From: Chlamydomonas sphaeroides
Taxonomy: Eukaryota; Chlorophyta; Chlorophyceae; Chlamydomonadales; Chlamydomonadaceae
Assembly: GCA_001662425.1 (NCBI GenBank)
Contig: BDDC01000577.1
Location: 13,406-46,489, forward strand
DNA: 33,084 bases
Direction: 5' to 3'
The notes under the pieces are model-generated. The model had not been told where the DNA came from. It made no database searches and saw nothing but the letters and a program-made list of their open reading frames with translations. Shown here piece by piece: positions 11,440-22,371 of the stretch. Both the position numbers and the translations under genes were made by a program. Numbering within the stretch: the first letter of the stretch is position 1; every line of letters begins with the position of its first letter.

Positions 11440-13150
11440 CTTTTGAGCGGACGATACCGGACTCGCTCGAGGCGCTGGAGAACGGTTGCGATGGCTTCTA
11501 CGCGTTTCATGCCCCCTGCCCCCCACAGCCGGTGGGTCCCACCCGCAACCCTGGAGGGTGGAGCCTTACTGAGCACGGCAAGTTCGTCAACCCCCCACAC
11601 AGCACCTCGGGACCCCCATACGCGTGCAGACGTCGACTCACGTCGACAGTCAAGCATGACCAGGTCGCGGCCGCCATCAGTCCCATCCAGGAGGGACTCC
11701 TGGTCCCATCATGACACACTTCGTGGTGGAGGTCATGTCAGTGTCCCTCAGCAACTAGCAAATAGCCAAGCAGGATAATGTTCAGGCGGCGATTGTTGGG
11801 AGGGCCACGAACCCTCAGCTGCGGTCCTCAGCTCAGCAAAACGCAGTGCACCCGACCGCAGCCTGCCCGCTCGCCGCTAGCCCAGCGCGCACCGCAACCT
11901 GCGGAGACCCCGGCGCGCCATGCAAATCGTGCTGCGCGCACTGACCCCGCACCCGCATGTGTGCCCTTGGTTACCTCCGTGCAAAAGCGCCTGCCGGTCT
12001 ACGAAGGCAGGTAGCACGGAGCAGGCGCTGTGCTCGCTGACGGCCACCAGTTGCGAGCGCTTCACGGACGTGCTGCTGAAGCTACACCCGTCGCCGCTGG
12101 CCTTGACCGGCGGCGGCGACAGCGGCGGCAGCAAGCCCAGCGAGACGGGCCCCGACACTGCCGCCGGCTCCACGGCGACGGCCTACGAGTGGCGGCCCCT
12201 GGGGCGCTGCCACCTGCCAGGCCATGCAGGCGCACCGCCAGGACGGCATACTTGAACTCAAGGAAAGCCAACTGTAGTCTGCAACCTGTGCAAGCGGAAA
12301 TACGCGTCATCGTCGGCCAGCTGCGGCGCTGCAAGAACGCGCTCGAGGACGAACACGTGCATGACTCTGCACGTGTTCAAGATGAGCTGGCGGTGGCTGG
12401 GTACCCCGCTGCCCGCCGGCATGGACATGTGGCACGCCTGGGGCCCTCGGCTGCCTCCGGATGGTGCTTACAGCGCTGCCTGCAGGCTGCCCGTCCGTAC
12501 TCACTGCTTCAAATAAAGTTTTAAGGTGCCAGCGTGGAAGTACTCCCTGTTTGCGGCTGGCCCCGGCGCTACGCGGCAACGCCGTCAACAACTACCCATT
12601 CCCTGTGGCGAGCACAACTCCCAAGACGGCTACTCTCGGGTAACAATTGCTTCCAGGGGCCGGCAGAGAACGCGGACTTGCATCAGGCGGCGGTGGAGTT
12701 CGAGAGGAATTCCTCGGAGGAGGTTGGCGGCGGCGGCCGTCGAGCGCGCGCGCGCCACGGCAGCGGCGCAGCAGCGGAAGCGGCAGCCAGCAGGTTGCGA
12801 AGGCAAGCAAGGCGGCTGTGTCAGGGCCGCCTGGCTGTCACGTGGAGAGAGCGGGCCAGAATCGGACGGAGTCGGAGGAGGACAGCAGCAGCAGGAGACG
12901 GCGAGGAGCTGCGGCCAGGAGGACCGCGGCGAGCAGCAGGACCAGGAGGACGGCGGTGAGACCAAGCAAGGGGAGGCCGCAGACGGCATGTAGTGGGAGG
13001 AGGCCATCGCCATTCCGCAGCCACAGCGGCGAACTGGCCGCACCACCGCGCAGGGCACGCCCATGGCCGCGTCGCTGCAACCCGGCGGGGGGGGGGCCGC
13101 CAGTACAGTAGCGCCGACGGCGGCGGTGGCGTGGTGCCGGTGCCCTCCTG
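11440..13150 (+). other. Coding-like fragments, possible unrecognised or broken gene
   Basis: Several plus-strand pieces look more protein-like than background, but no continuous model could be built. These are LEALENGCDGFYAFHAP (about 11465), VTSVQKRLPVYEG (about 11970) and TSCERFTDVLLKLHPSPLAL (about 12048) in one neighbourhood. Further on are VIVGQLRRCKNALE (about 12307), SWRWLGTPLPAGMDMWHAWG (about 12385), and PAENADLHQAAVEFERNSSE (about 12660), which leads into a Gln/Arg/Glu-rich stretch. Frames change between pieces, some without convincing splice borders. The segment could be a rapidly evolving gene, a pseudogene, or chance open frames in GC-rich DNA. No family was recognised. Confidence 0.3.
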
Positions 13151-13441
13151 CGCTCCGGCTAGGGCCGCAGCCATTGGCCTGCAGGGGAGAACTTCCAGGC
13201 AGAGGAGCTCTCTCGAGTCGCTGCGTCGGGGCTCGAGGCCGGCCGGGTGCTGCGTCGGGGTTCGAACGTTCAACGGGTTTCGCGTGTCAAAAGCGACGGT
13301 CGGCATGGAACTCCAAGCGCACAACCGCAAACATCATACATATACTTGTCCTTGGTCACGGACGCCGACACTGTACAGCGTCGCTCGAGGATCAAGCGGC
13401 AACTCAGGCCGGCTGCAGCCGTCCATTTTTAGGCGACTCAG

Positions 13442-15299
13442 ATGGCGCTGTTGACGGCATCGATGCAAGTGCTGTTTGCAATTCTGTTATCTGCAGCGCC
13501 AGCAGTGGAGAGCACAGGTGGGGTTCGAATCAGCGCATGCCAAGGCATGCAGCAGCCGCAGGTCTATACGTCTCTTGGCCGCCAGCTTGACATTGTATTC
13601 GAGTGCTATATTTGAAGGGAGCTCTGATCACCGTGACTGACTTGCCGCACCGTATAGGCGTTTCAAGGAGCTCATCACTGCTGCGCGGCGTCGCTCGGCG
13701 CTCCACGCAAAACTTCCACGGCGTATCACCACCTACGCGGCGGAAAGCTCGACCCCCGCTTTCCCCCAGTCCGCGTTCGCCCGTGCTCGAGCCATCTCCG
13801 CATCCTCCCAGCCCCCTGCCGCCCAGCCCCGAGCCGCCCTCTTCACCCGAGCTGCAGCCCCCGCCACGCCGGCGTGGCGTCGGCTCAAATATCGACGCAG
13901 GATTCACACGGTCTCCGCCGCCCTTGGAGCAGCGTAACACCGACGACACCTCGCCCCCGCCGCGCGCTCCGCGGCAGCCCCCACCGCCTCCCTCAACGCC
14001 CCGGTCGCCGCCGCCGCGTGCGCGCCCACCTTCGCCGACCGCCGCCGCCCTGATTAACGCCCCACTGACGGGCGTCAGCTGCGATGACGCTCGGACCACT
14101 CTCAATGCCATCAATGCGCTGCGGGCGTCGCACCGCACGCCCCCGGTCCAGTGGGATAGCCAGCTGGCATCCCAGGCCAAGGCCTACGCGCAACGGCTGG
14201 CGTCCCGCGGCTGTGAGGCGGTGAGTCGTTCTTACCTGCCCACCGCTCAAGGCGTTCCGCAGCTGCTAGCTTATGCAACTCGGCCCGCGACGCTTCAGCG
14301 CCATGCCCGCCCCCTACCCCTTGGCCTCCCCCTGGGAGGCATGTCTGTGGTTGCGCATGTTTACCAGCATTGCCGTGGCTCCTCCTCACCCTCACCCTCC
14401 TGCCACAACCTACCGCCTGGGCCGCCGCCCGCAGGATCTAGTCCACAGCGGCGAGCGAGGCGAGCTGCTCTACTGGGAGTCGGGCGGCTGGGACGGCTAC
14501 TGCCAGTTCGCCGTGGCGGACTGGGCGGCGGTGGGTGCATATGCATGCAGGGCATGCAGGGCTGGCGGCCTGGGCCCCGGTGCGGCGCCCTCGCGCCACT
14601 TCATTGCGGCGGAGGGCAGCTGCAGACGGCGCCGCCGCGCCTCGCCTCGTCCCGGCCAGTCAGGGCGCCTCACCTGCCGCCCGCTCGCGCCACCGCTGCC
14701 CTGCTCGCCCCGCACCATGCAGGAGGGCGCGGTGTACAGCTTCACGGACGCGCCCTTCTACGACAACGTCATCCGCAACAGCTTCAACGACGTGTCGCAC
14801 TTTACACAGGTGGGGCGCTGTTCTTACGGGCCGAATCCAGTGGACGCGGTCACGCTCGGGCTCGCGTGTCGCGCCGTGTTGCCTGAGGGGACATGGCGGA
14901 CTGGCACGAACCCGGCTGACCCGGCTGCTGACCCGGTGCCCCCTCGTGTTTGCATGCTGCAGCTGATCTGGCGCTCCTCGACGCACGTGGGCTGTAGCGT
15001 GGAGTCGACGTCCGGGGGCTACTTCGGGCGCTGCCAGTACGTGGTGTGCTACTTCAGCCCCGGGGGCAACACGCGCAGCGATGTGGCGTACCTGGAGAAC
15101 GGTGGGTTGGGTTGTTGGGGGAAGTAGGATCGGACGGCCTTGGTTCTGGGGTGTGATCGGGCATCCATTGGGCTGGCAGCTGTGCACTCGTGCGGGCAGG
15201 GCAGCGATCCTCCGAATGCTGGCTCTGGGTTCTTGTGATCTGACGGCGCGGGCGCCCTTGCTGATCCCTTGCGTTCCTGCAGTGCTGCCAAAGGCCTGA
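13442..15299 (+). CDS. Secreted CAP/SCP/PR-1 family protein with Ser-Pro-rich stalk, complete, 6 exons
   Basis: Exons: 13442-13517, 13658-14220, 14435-14530, 14723-14809, 14963-15101, 15283-15299; phases agree and give about 325 residues. Exon 1 encodes a signal peptide (MALLTASMQVLFAILLSAAP). Residues about 45-155 are rich in Ser-Pro and poly-Pro, as in hydroxyproline-rich algal wall glycoproteins. The CAP domain (about 168-320) starts with TTLNAINALRASH and WDSQLASQAKAYAQRL. It continues with LVHSGERGELLYWESGGW (His and Glu of the cavity tetrad), then FYDNV, where the second Glu is replaced by Asp, then the CAP1 motif HFTQ/LIWRSSTHVGC and the CAP2 motif YVVCYFSPGGN. The last exon supplies only VLPKA and TGA, the normal family ending; reading through the last donor would instead end 26 bases later at 15127. 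The protein is expected in the cell wall or extracellular matrix. Binding of sterols or lipids is known for some CAP proteins but not shown here. Confidence 0.92.
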
Positions 15300-17357
15300 G
15301 AAGGGCTTTCCAGGCGGAACGCCCGTGGCCGCGAGTGGCGGGCGCAGAGTGAGAGGTGTTGCTTCACCGCAACGGACGTGTTTAGCGGCAGGGACGTGAA
15401 TTGGCACTAGCGTGCGGGCTTGGTGAGGGTATTTGTGGTTGGTTGTTCGTTATTTTCATCGTCTCAGCCAACTTGGCTGGGCCTGCCATCGCAGGCGAGT
15501 GAGCAACAATGGGGGCTGCATGGTTGGGGGTTGCGTTCCCCTCCTGGTTGGTTTTGGGCTGCATGGTTGGGGGCGGTACTGGTGGTCCTGAGAGGGACTG
15601 CGCGCCCGTCTCCTGGATTGGCTGCGTGGTTTACATATGTTGCAGTTGTTTGGGCTGCGGCAGGGGCTCTCCCCGGTGCTGCAGTGAGCGTGGCGTGCGG
15701 CATTCCGTGACGTGCTGACACTGATGTATGTTGAGGACCAGACGTGAGGACGCACAACTGAACGGCGACGCCGCAGAGATGACAGGCGTGTTGCTGGCAC
15801 AGGCACCAGACTTGAGATGCAAGGTACTGAGGGGTATGGCGCTGAGAGATGTGCATGATGCACCATTCTTTGGGAGGAGTGAAGCTGTAGCAGGAGGCCA
15901 TAGGCATATGTCCGGATGTCCGGGCGGTGTGCCTACGACTACAGAAGCAAGCACTGTGCATGGGCAGCGGCTGGGCTGCGGCGGCAGCTTCGGTTGTGCT
16001 TGACGTTGTGGCTGGTAGAGGAGCTTGCTTGATGTGCGGCCTTTCTGTTGAGAGCCAGTGATTTCAGAGACACGAGTGTGCGACGTGGAGCCTAGCTAGG
16101 TGAGAGCATGGGCCACACAGGAGGATGCCAGGCACGGCTTGGCAGCCGAACCTTCGCCCGTACATAGGCTAGATGGGTATGGTGAGGCGGCGTGTGGCTG
16201 TCGTTCCTTCCCTGCGAGCAACATGGCGTTTTATAGACGGTATTACCGTTATAGGTCGGCAATTGATTGTGGTTGTAACGAACGCCCGGTTCCCTGTCAG
16301 CTGTGCAATGTACAGGTCACGCAAAGGACCCAAGCCCCTCACACCGCCTTTCATCAGGCACAATCCAGCCTGGCCCCTGTACACCGCCTCTGCCTGCCAC
16401 CCGCTATACCCGACAAACCGGAACTGGAAGAGAGATAATATCGGAGTGGAGTACCGCATAAAAACGTTAACTGATTGGGGTTGTAACGAGCACCCGGTTG
16501 CTGCAAGCTGTGCCACGTACGGGTTACGCGGATGCACCGAGTCCCTCACCGCGCCTGTAGCAAGGCACCATCCAATCTAGCCGCCCCTGTACACCGCCTC
16601 TGCTTCCCACCCGCTATGCCCAACCTACCGCCGCAACTCGCTCCGGCTTCTCCTACTTTGCTTCCAATGAAGGAGCCTGACACGTACGTCCCTTCCTTCC
16701 CACTTCGGCCTTCCCACCCCGCCGACAACCCATGTTCCCTGATCCCCTCGGGAACTTGCTGCCAAGCCATTGAGCCGAGCCAACAATGCTGCACGCCGGA
16801 CGGCGTGCGGGCTGAGCCGGGCCTTCTTCGGCCGCGGCGCGGTGCGCCGGTCGGCCGCTGCGTTGCCGTCCTGGTCCGGGCGGTCCTCGCCTGCAGGCGG
16901 TCGGGTTTGGTGCAGGCTCCTGCTGCAGCAAACGCCTTGCCTTTCTACTTGAGGACCAGCACCATGCTATGCCACGTACGGCACACGCCACGCGCTACAC
17001 CCATGTGTCGGCACGCTGACACACGGCACCTCTCCACACGACTTGCCACCCAGCCTCGCGCCTCTCCACCACCGCGTCTGCCTCGCACCCACCGTCCCCG
17101 ACGTCGCGCCTGGCCACACCGCGGCCATCTGCCGGCAGCCCCGCCGCACAACGCCCGCTTCTCCTCCGCAGGCCGTACCGCGGCGCACCGAGGGCCTCGG
17201 CTGGCGTTGTGCCAACCTTTCCGCACACGCCCGCCGCACACTGCCGCATCCAGACGCATGAGCCACATGCCAACGCACGCGCTCCCGTCATAACCATCCC
17301 GACCCGCCAGTACCCGTCCTCCGGTGACGCCGCCCTACACCTTAGCATGCCGCCCCA
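15300..17357. other. Intergenic region between two converging genes
   Basis: The region lies between the stop codon of the CAP-domain gene (plus) and that of condensin CAP-H (minus), so it should hold both 3' untranslated regions. From 15420 to 16100 the plus strand is G/T-rich and no exon chain is visible. TGTAA motifs on the plus strand at 16274-16278 and 16482-16486 are the first after the CAP gene, nearly 1 kb downstream, and lie in the duplicated segment described separately. No convincing minus-strand TGTAA is close to 17358. Confidence 0.5.
16261..16690. repeat. Diverged tandem duplication with a period of about 208-210 bp
   Basis: Copy 1 starts near 16261 (GATTGTGGTTGTAACGA) and copy 2 near 16469 (GATTGGGGTTGTAACGA). 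Paired landmarks include CACCCGGTT/CGCCCGGTT and the shared string CCCCTGTACACCGCCTCTGC at 16375 and 16585, followed by CACCCGCTAT. Overall identity is partial, roughly 65-75 per cent by eye, so the event is not recent. A weaker third copy seems to lie at about 16968-17105, with GCCACGTACGG and CCACCGCGTCTGCC. The region is non-coding in every frame that was examined. Confidence 0.75.
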
Positions 17358-20300
17358 TCACGCCACCGCCATCTTGCCCAGCCGCACCACGTCCAGGCAG
17401 TCCAGGTTGCCACCGTTGCTGAGGCCCAGGCCCCACTCGTTGGCCAGCTGCAGCAGGCACAGGAAGCTCTGCGCCACGTTGACGTTCTGCAGCGGGTCCG
17501 AGCCGTCCAGGCAGGCGGCGGCGCTGCGGCGGCGCGCCGCGGCGGCGGCGGCGCCGGGCTGCGTGGCGATGGCCACGTACTGGTTGAGGATGGACTGGAA
17601 GCTGAGCTGGGGCGCGGCGGGGGAGGCAGAGGCGGCCGGCTGCGCCAGGCACCTGCGGGGTTGTGGTGGGGGCGCAGTGCGGGTTGTGGTGGGGGCGCAG
17701 TGCGGGTTGTGGTGGGGGCGCNNNNNNNNNNNNNNNNNNNNNNNNNNNNNNNNNNNNNNNNNNNNNNNNNNNNNNNNNNNNNNNNNNNNNNNNNNNNNNN
17801 NNNNNNNNNNNNNNNNNNNNNNNNNNNNNNNNNNNNNNNNNNNNNNNNNNNNNNNNNNNNNNNNNNNNNNNNNNNNNNNNNNNNNNNNNNNNNNNNNNNN
17901 NNNNNNNNNNNNNNNNNNNNNNNNNNNNNNNNNNNNNNNNNNNNNNNNNNNNNNNNNNNNNNNNNNNNNNNNNNNNNNNNNNNNNNNNNNNNNNNNNNNN
18001 NNNNNNNNNNNNNNNNNNNNNNNNNNNNNNNNNNNNNNNNNNNNNNNNNNNNNNNNNNNNNNNNNNNNNNNNNNNNNNNNNNNNNNNNNNNNNNNNNNNN
18101 NNNNNNNNNNNNNNNNNNNNNNNTCTGGCCGTGTTGGGGGAACAGGCAGCTGCAGGGGACACGGCGGCGCCGTTTCGCGGCGCGAAGACAGCACTGGCCA
18201 GGAGCATGTGCGTGCGTTCATTTACAAGTTGAAGAAACACGTGTGTGTGGAGTTGGGGTGAAGGTGGGAGGTGGGAGGTGCGCCCCCTGACACGCGTGCG
18301 GGCAGGAGCCGACGCGCAGCAGGGTGCCTTGCCTGAGCGACGTCTCCATGTTTCGCTTGAGCTTGGCGAAATCCGCCATGCCCGAGGTGCGGTCGCACTT
18401 GATGGGGATGATGGCCACGCGCTTGGGCGGCTCCAACAGCTCCTCCAGGGAGGGCTGGAAGCCGCCGGCCTGGCCGCCCTGGCTGCCGTCGTCCTCGTCC
18501 TCCTCGTCCGCACCGCCGGCCGGGCCTGCAGCCGGAGCCACGCAGGGGCACGGCAGCGTTGAGAGGGCCGCATCCCGTGCGCAAAGCTGCTGCGGTTACG
18601 CGTGGAGGCTGGACCCCAGGGGCGCAACTACATTGCCTGCAGCTGTCAGAGCAACGGAGGGAGCGGCGAGAGCGGCAGCCATGCCCAGGGGGCCTCACCG
18701 TCGTAGCCAGGACTGCCGTAGTCGCCGCCGCCCATTCCGCCGTCAAACTGGCTGCTGTCCTCCGCGCCGCCGCCCCAGCCGCCCTCCGTGCCGCTAGCCG
18801 CCGGGCCCGCGCCCGGCAGCGGCGTGCGCATGCCGCCGCCGCCGCCGCCCAACGACGCGCGCGCCGCCTGGCGCTCCTTCCGCCGCTCCTGCGCCGCGTG
18901 CGCGCCGAGCACGGACCGCCAAAGCTGGTGCAGCGGCGTGCTGTTGCTGCCGTCCTGCTGCTCGCCGGACCCCTCGTCGCCGTCCTTCCGCCGCTGCGCC
19001 CTGTCGCCTCGGGCCCAGGGCGGCAGGCGCGCCGCCGTGCCGCCCAGCATGCTGAACGCCGTCACGCCGCCGCAGCCGCCGACCACACGCGCCGCAGTCG
19101 CGCTGGGCAGCAGCAGCGGCTCCAGCGAGCGCAGCGCGCCCAGGCCCGGCGGCCGCAGCGCCTCGGAGGGCACGAGGTGCTGCCGCTCCTTGCGCTTACT
19201 CTTATACGTCCATTCGCTGGCGTGCTTGAACTCAACCTCGGGGATGATGCCACGCGAGTCCTTGTAGTCGAGCCGGGCTGGCTCCGCCGGGGCCCTGGGG
19301 CGGCATTGCGGGACAGCGATGGTGCAATGGGGTGCGCGACGCGGCTGGAGGTGTGTGTCGCTGGGGCCCGCACGACCGCATGCTCCCAACCCAGCACCTC
19401 GGCAGCACCTGCGAGTCGTGCGTGTGCGCGCCGCTGCCGCCGGCGCGCGGCGTGTCCGCCACCAAGAGCGCCCCTGGCTGCTGCCCGCGCCGCCGCCCAG
19501 CGCACCGCCGCCGGTGGCGGCCGCCAGCATCCGGAACAGGTCCGCCTCGCCCTCCGAGTCGCCGCCGTCCCCGGCGCCGCCGAGCGCGTCCTGCGCGGCG
19601 GCCGCGCCCTGTGGGCACCAGGGCACGGGCAGCCGAGCGTGCGGGCCCTGGATTCGCAAGGCATTGCGCGCCGCAAGGCAGCACGGCAGCGGGCCACGAC
19701 GGCTGTGCATACCTCCAGCTCGCTGCCGCGCTCGTCGTAGCCGCCGCCGCCGCTACCGCCGCCATCGACGTCGAAGCCGGGCGAGTCGTAGCCGCCGTCA
19801 TCGGCGCCGCTAAAGCCGCCGCCGTCGTCGAAGCCGTCGCCATCGCCGCCGCCGGACCCGTCGCCGGCTTGCGAGGGCCCGGCCGTGTCGTGACTGCCGC
19901 CATCGCCCATGTCGACATCCATGGCGTCGCCCGCCTCATCCACCTGCTGCACCGTCTGCCGCTGGATGGCGTTGCGCTGCGCCTCCTGCCGCTCCTTGCG
20001 GTTCATGTCTGCGGGCCAGGAGGCAGCGGCGTGTGTGCGTCAGGTGACGCAACAGCTCCTCCCGGGTGCCTGCCACACGCCAAAGGGCCGACAAAACGCG
20101 GCCTGCAGTTTGCGCCAGGCTGTCAGCACAAGCTACAGTTCCGACCCCGCGCACCCATGGCCTGGCGCAGCATATCGGCTGGCGTCATGAGCAGCGCCGA
20201 CTCCACGGCCGCCAGCTCCGGGTCCTGCACGAGCAGGGCCGCCGGCGCCAAGTGGGGACCGGGCGAGGGGTCGGTGCGCCCCACGGCTGTCTTGCGGGAC

Positions 20301-22371
20301 GATCAGGAGGGATGCCGCCGCTGACCAAGACCCTTTCCGTTGGACCACGGCACCGCATGCGCCGCTGTGCCCCTTGCTGCACGGCCGCACCCGCAGCTCG
20401 CTGTACAGCGCGCCGATGCCCGGGTTGATGGCGGCGAGCCCGGACGCAGCGCTCGCCAGCGCGGCCGCGACGCGAGGCAGCAGCGAGAGGTTGACCTACG
20501 CACGGGCACCAGGTACAGAAGCTGCACGTTTCAGAGCAAAAGGTTGCGGCCGGGCGGAGGTACGGTTGGTAGTACCGGCCTGGTGATAAGCTGATAGGCT
20601 CGATGTGGCTGGGGTTCGCGCAGCTGTGTTGGGGCTGGGGGTAAGCCGTACCTGCGTGGCGCCGCCGGGCGCCTGAGCGTCGCTGGCCGCAGCCGCGGCC
20701 ATGAGCGACTGCGGCCTGCAGCAGAGGCACCCAGGCGGCAGACATGGCGACGCCTCAGCGCCCACGTGGCTTGCATTGCACCGGATGTCCGGGCATCGCC
20801 AGAAGCACTTGCCTAATGGACGCGTCGAAGTTGATGTGGCAGTTTGCGAAGACCGGCAGGGTGTGAAGCAGCAGCGCTGCGGCAGAGGGACCGGCGCGGT
20901 ACATTGGCAAAGGGGGTCAGCCAGCGTCGCTGTCGCACGGGCACGCCTGCTAGCTCGCGGATCTGCAAGCTGGCCGGCGGTCCAGGCAATGCCCCATTAC
21001 AGGCTGAGCTAAGCAGCCGCCCGACGATGCGCCAACTGCCGCACATGAGAGCGAGGAGTCGTCCATTAAGCGCGAGGTGCGCTTGAAGTAGGCATCACTC
21101 TCGCACGTGAGGTCCTGCGGCGGCAGCGGCATATGCCCGGACAAGCACCCAGACACACGCTCGGCGCAACTCCAAATCGCCAGCTGCGTACTCAGTGACA
21201 CACAGACGCCCTCGCGGCTTGCCAGGGCCATTTGTGCGCTGCGCTGCTCTACAGTGATGGCACATGGAAGGCTTCTACCCTGCCCCCGGAGGCCCTACAA
21301 GCGCACACGCACCTGGACTCGTTGCCGCAGGTCGTTATCGTTCGCCAGCGTGGCCTCCGGGTCTGAGGTGCCGCTCCGCTTCCGCCGGGCCTTCTCCGGC
21401 CGCTCACCGCCCTCCGTCGCGTCGCCCTCGCCGTCCTGCGCCTCCTCGTCGGCGTCGTCCTCGTCTGCGCACAGGGTGTGTTCATTCGTAGGTGATAGCG
21501 AGTGACACCTCCCGCGCGGCACGCCCTGGGTGTTTGTGACGCGCTGGTCGTGCGTAGCAAACAGGGATGCGTTCAGGTGCGTCGGTGCGGTGTGTGCACG
21601 CGTGGGCGCTAGAGGCAGCTGCCTGTCGCAGACACTGAAAACCTGTGCGTCATCGTCGCGACGGGCCCCTAGTAGATGCGTGCATACCGTGCCGCCGCGG
21701 GACCCCCTATTCCCGCCCCCGCTGCTGGAACGGCTGCGTACCATCCTCCTGGCCCGGCTTCTTGACCTTGAGCGTGTGAAAAGTGAGGTTGTGGACGAAG
21801 TCCACCCTAGCAGGCACGGGGTGAGCAAGATGGTTTCTTTCACCGGAGCGAAGGTGGCCGCGTAAGCCTAAATAGTCTGAAGTTTGCTAAGCATGGTAGG
21901 GCCGTGGCAAAGCTGGCACTGAATCCGTGCCGTTGACGTCAGGCAGGCCTCAAGCGCAGACGTGCCCCACCGTTTGCCGTAGAGCTTTAGGCAGGCTTCC
22001 AGCCCCTCGCCAGCCGTCGTAAAGTGATTGTCCTCTTTGACGGCTAAGTCGTTAAAGACAATTGTCTGCGCAACAGGGAGTGGGGACATCGGGACACGCG
22101 ACACCGTCACCGCTGAGGGGCCTGACGTGCCGGCAGACACCCCACGGCTGTGCCGACGCCCTACAGCCACCTTGAGGGCGTCAATTGCCTCCGTGCTGAA
22201 GGCGTTTTGCGCAGTGATTTTGTTGCTGCGTGCCATGTCCACTGCCTTCGCGAGGAGTTCCTTGGCCTCCTTGTTGGTCATGCCACGCTGGGTATCGCCG
22301 TCGTCAGCTCTAAGGCGCTTGCCAAGCTTCTCGGCAGCAAGCCGGCGCCTGTCCTGGTCCATCGGTCCCAT
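17358..22371 (-). CDS. CAPH: Condensin complex subunit 2 (CAP-H/Barren, gamma-kleisin), 13 exons
   Basis: Exons in transcript order: 22371-21971, 21806-21742, 21464-21313, 21114-21045, 20876-20813, 20715-20652, 20495-20391, 20224-20155, 20008-19713, 19608-19463, 19294-18699, 18525-18333, 17652-17358. All phases agree, giving about 838 residues. CAP-H is the kleisin that closes the SMC2-SMC4 ring and recruits CAP-D2 and CAP-G for mitotic chromosome compaction. Family matches: SNKITAQNAFSTEAIDAL (49-66), FTTAGEGLEACLKLYGKR joined to VDFVHNLTFHTLK (the SMC2-binding helical region), GTSDPEATLANDNDLRQRVQ leading to SDAYFKRTSRLMDD, and LLLHTLPVFANCHINFD. The C-terminal winged-helix region carries LSFQSILNQY and AQSFLCLLQLANEWGL. 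The middle holds an Asp/Gly-rich linker (about 345-428) and a Lys/Arg patch (YKSKRKERQH). Introns 5 and 12 start with GC. The start is the first ATG of the conserved frame, though a short upstream exon cannot be excluded. The last intron contains an assembly gap, so a small exon could be missing. Confidence 0.9.
17658..17721 (-). repeat. 23-bp minisatellite running into the assembly gap (last condensin intron)
   Basis: The unit GGGTTGTGGTGGGGGCGCAG + TGC occurs at 17658-17680, 17681-17703 and again from 17704 until the N run starts at 17722. The copies are identical. The array lies just inside the 3' splice site of the last CAP-H exon, on the intron side. Confidence 0.9.
17722..18123. other. 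Assembly gap (402 N)
   Basis: A run of 402 undetermined bases lies between the 23-bp minisatellite and non-repetitive intron sequence of the condensin gene. Exons 12 and 13 can be joined in phase across it, so the simplest view is that the gap is purely intronic repeat that did not assemble. Its true length is unknown. Confidence 0.98.
21476..21590 (+). repeat. Dispersed repeat, copy B (intron 2 of condensin CAP-H)
   Basis: This copy matches copy A (7951-8060) in the same orientation, with blocks GCGGCACGC, TGACGCG, TCGTGC and AGGGATGCGTTCAGGTGC. Its inverse complement matches copy C through CTACGCACGACCAGCGCGTC. Relative to the minus-strand gene its end (GAACACACC) lies about 10 bases before the 3' splice site of exon 3, so the repeat supplies much of the sequence just upstream of that acceptor. 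Confidence 0.7.

Noticed and set aside
13603..13657. Upstream extension of the CAP exon 2 frame from a GTG
   Set aside because: There is no ATG in this frame. The signal-peptide exon at 13442 joins in exact phase to 13658, so this part is intron.
15102..15127. Read-through end of the CAP protein (NGGLGCWGK)
   Set aside because: A GT donor at 15102 and an acceptor at 15282 join in phase to give the ending ENVLPKA, which fits the family better.
18559..19740. 393-residue open frame on the plus strand
   Set aside because: It is the antisense shadow of condensin exons 9-12. It is Arg/Ala-rich, whereas the minus strand has conserved kleisin motifs and phase-consistent splice sites.
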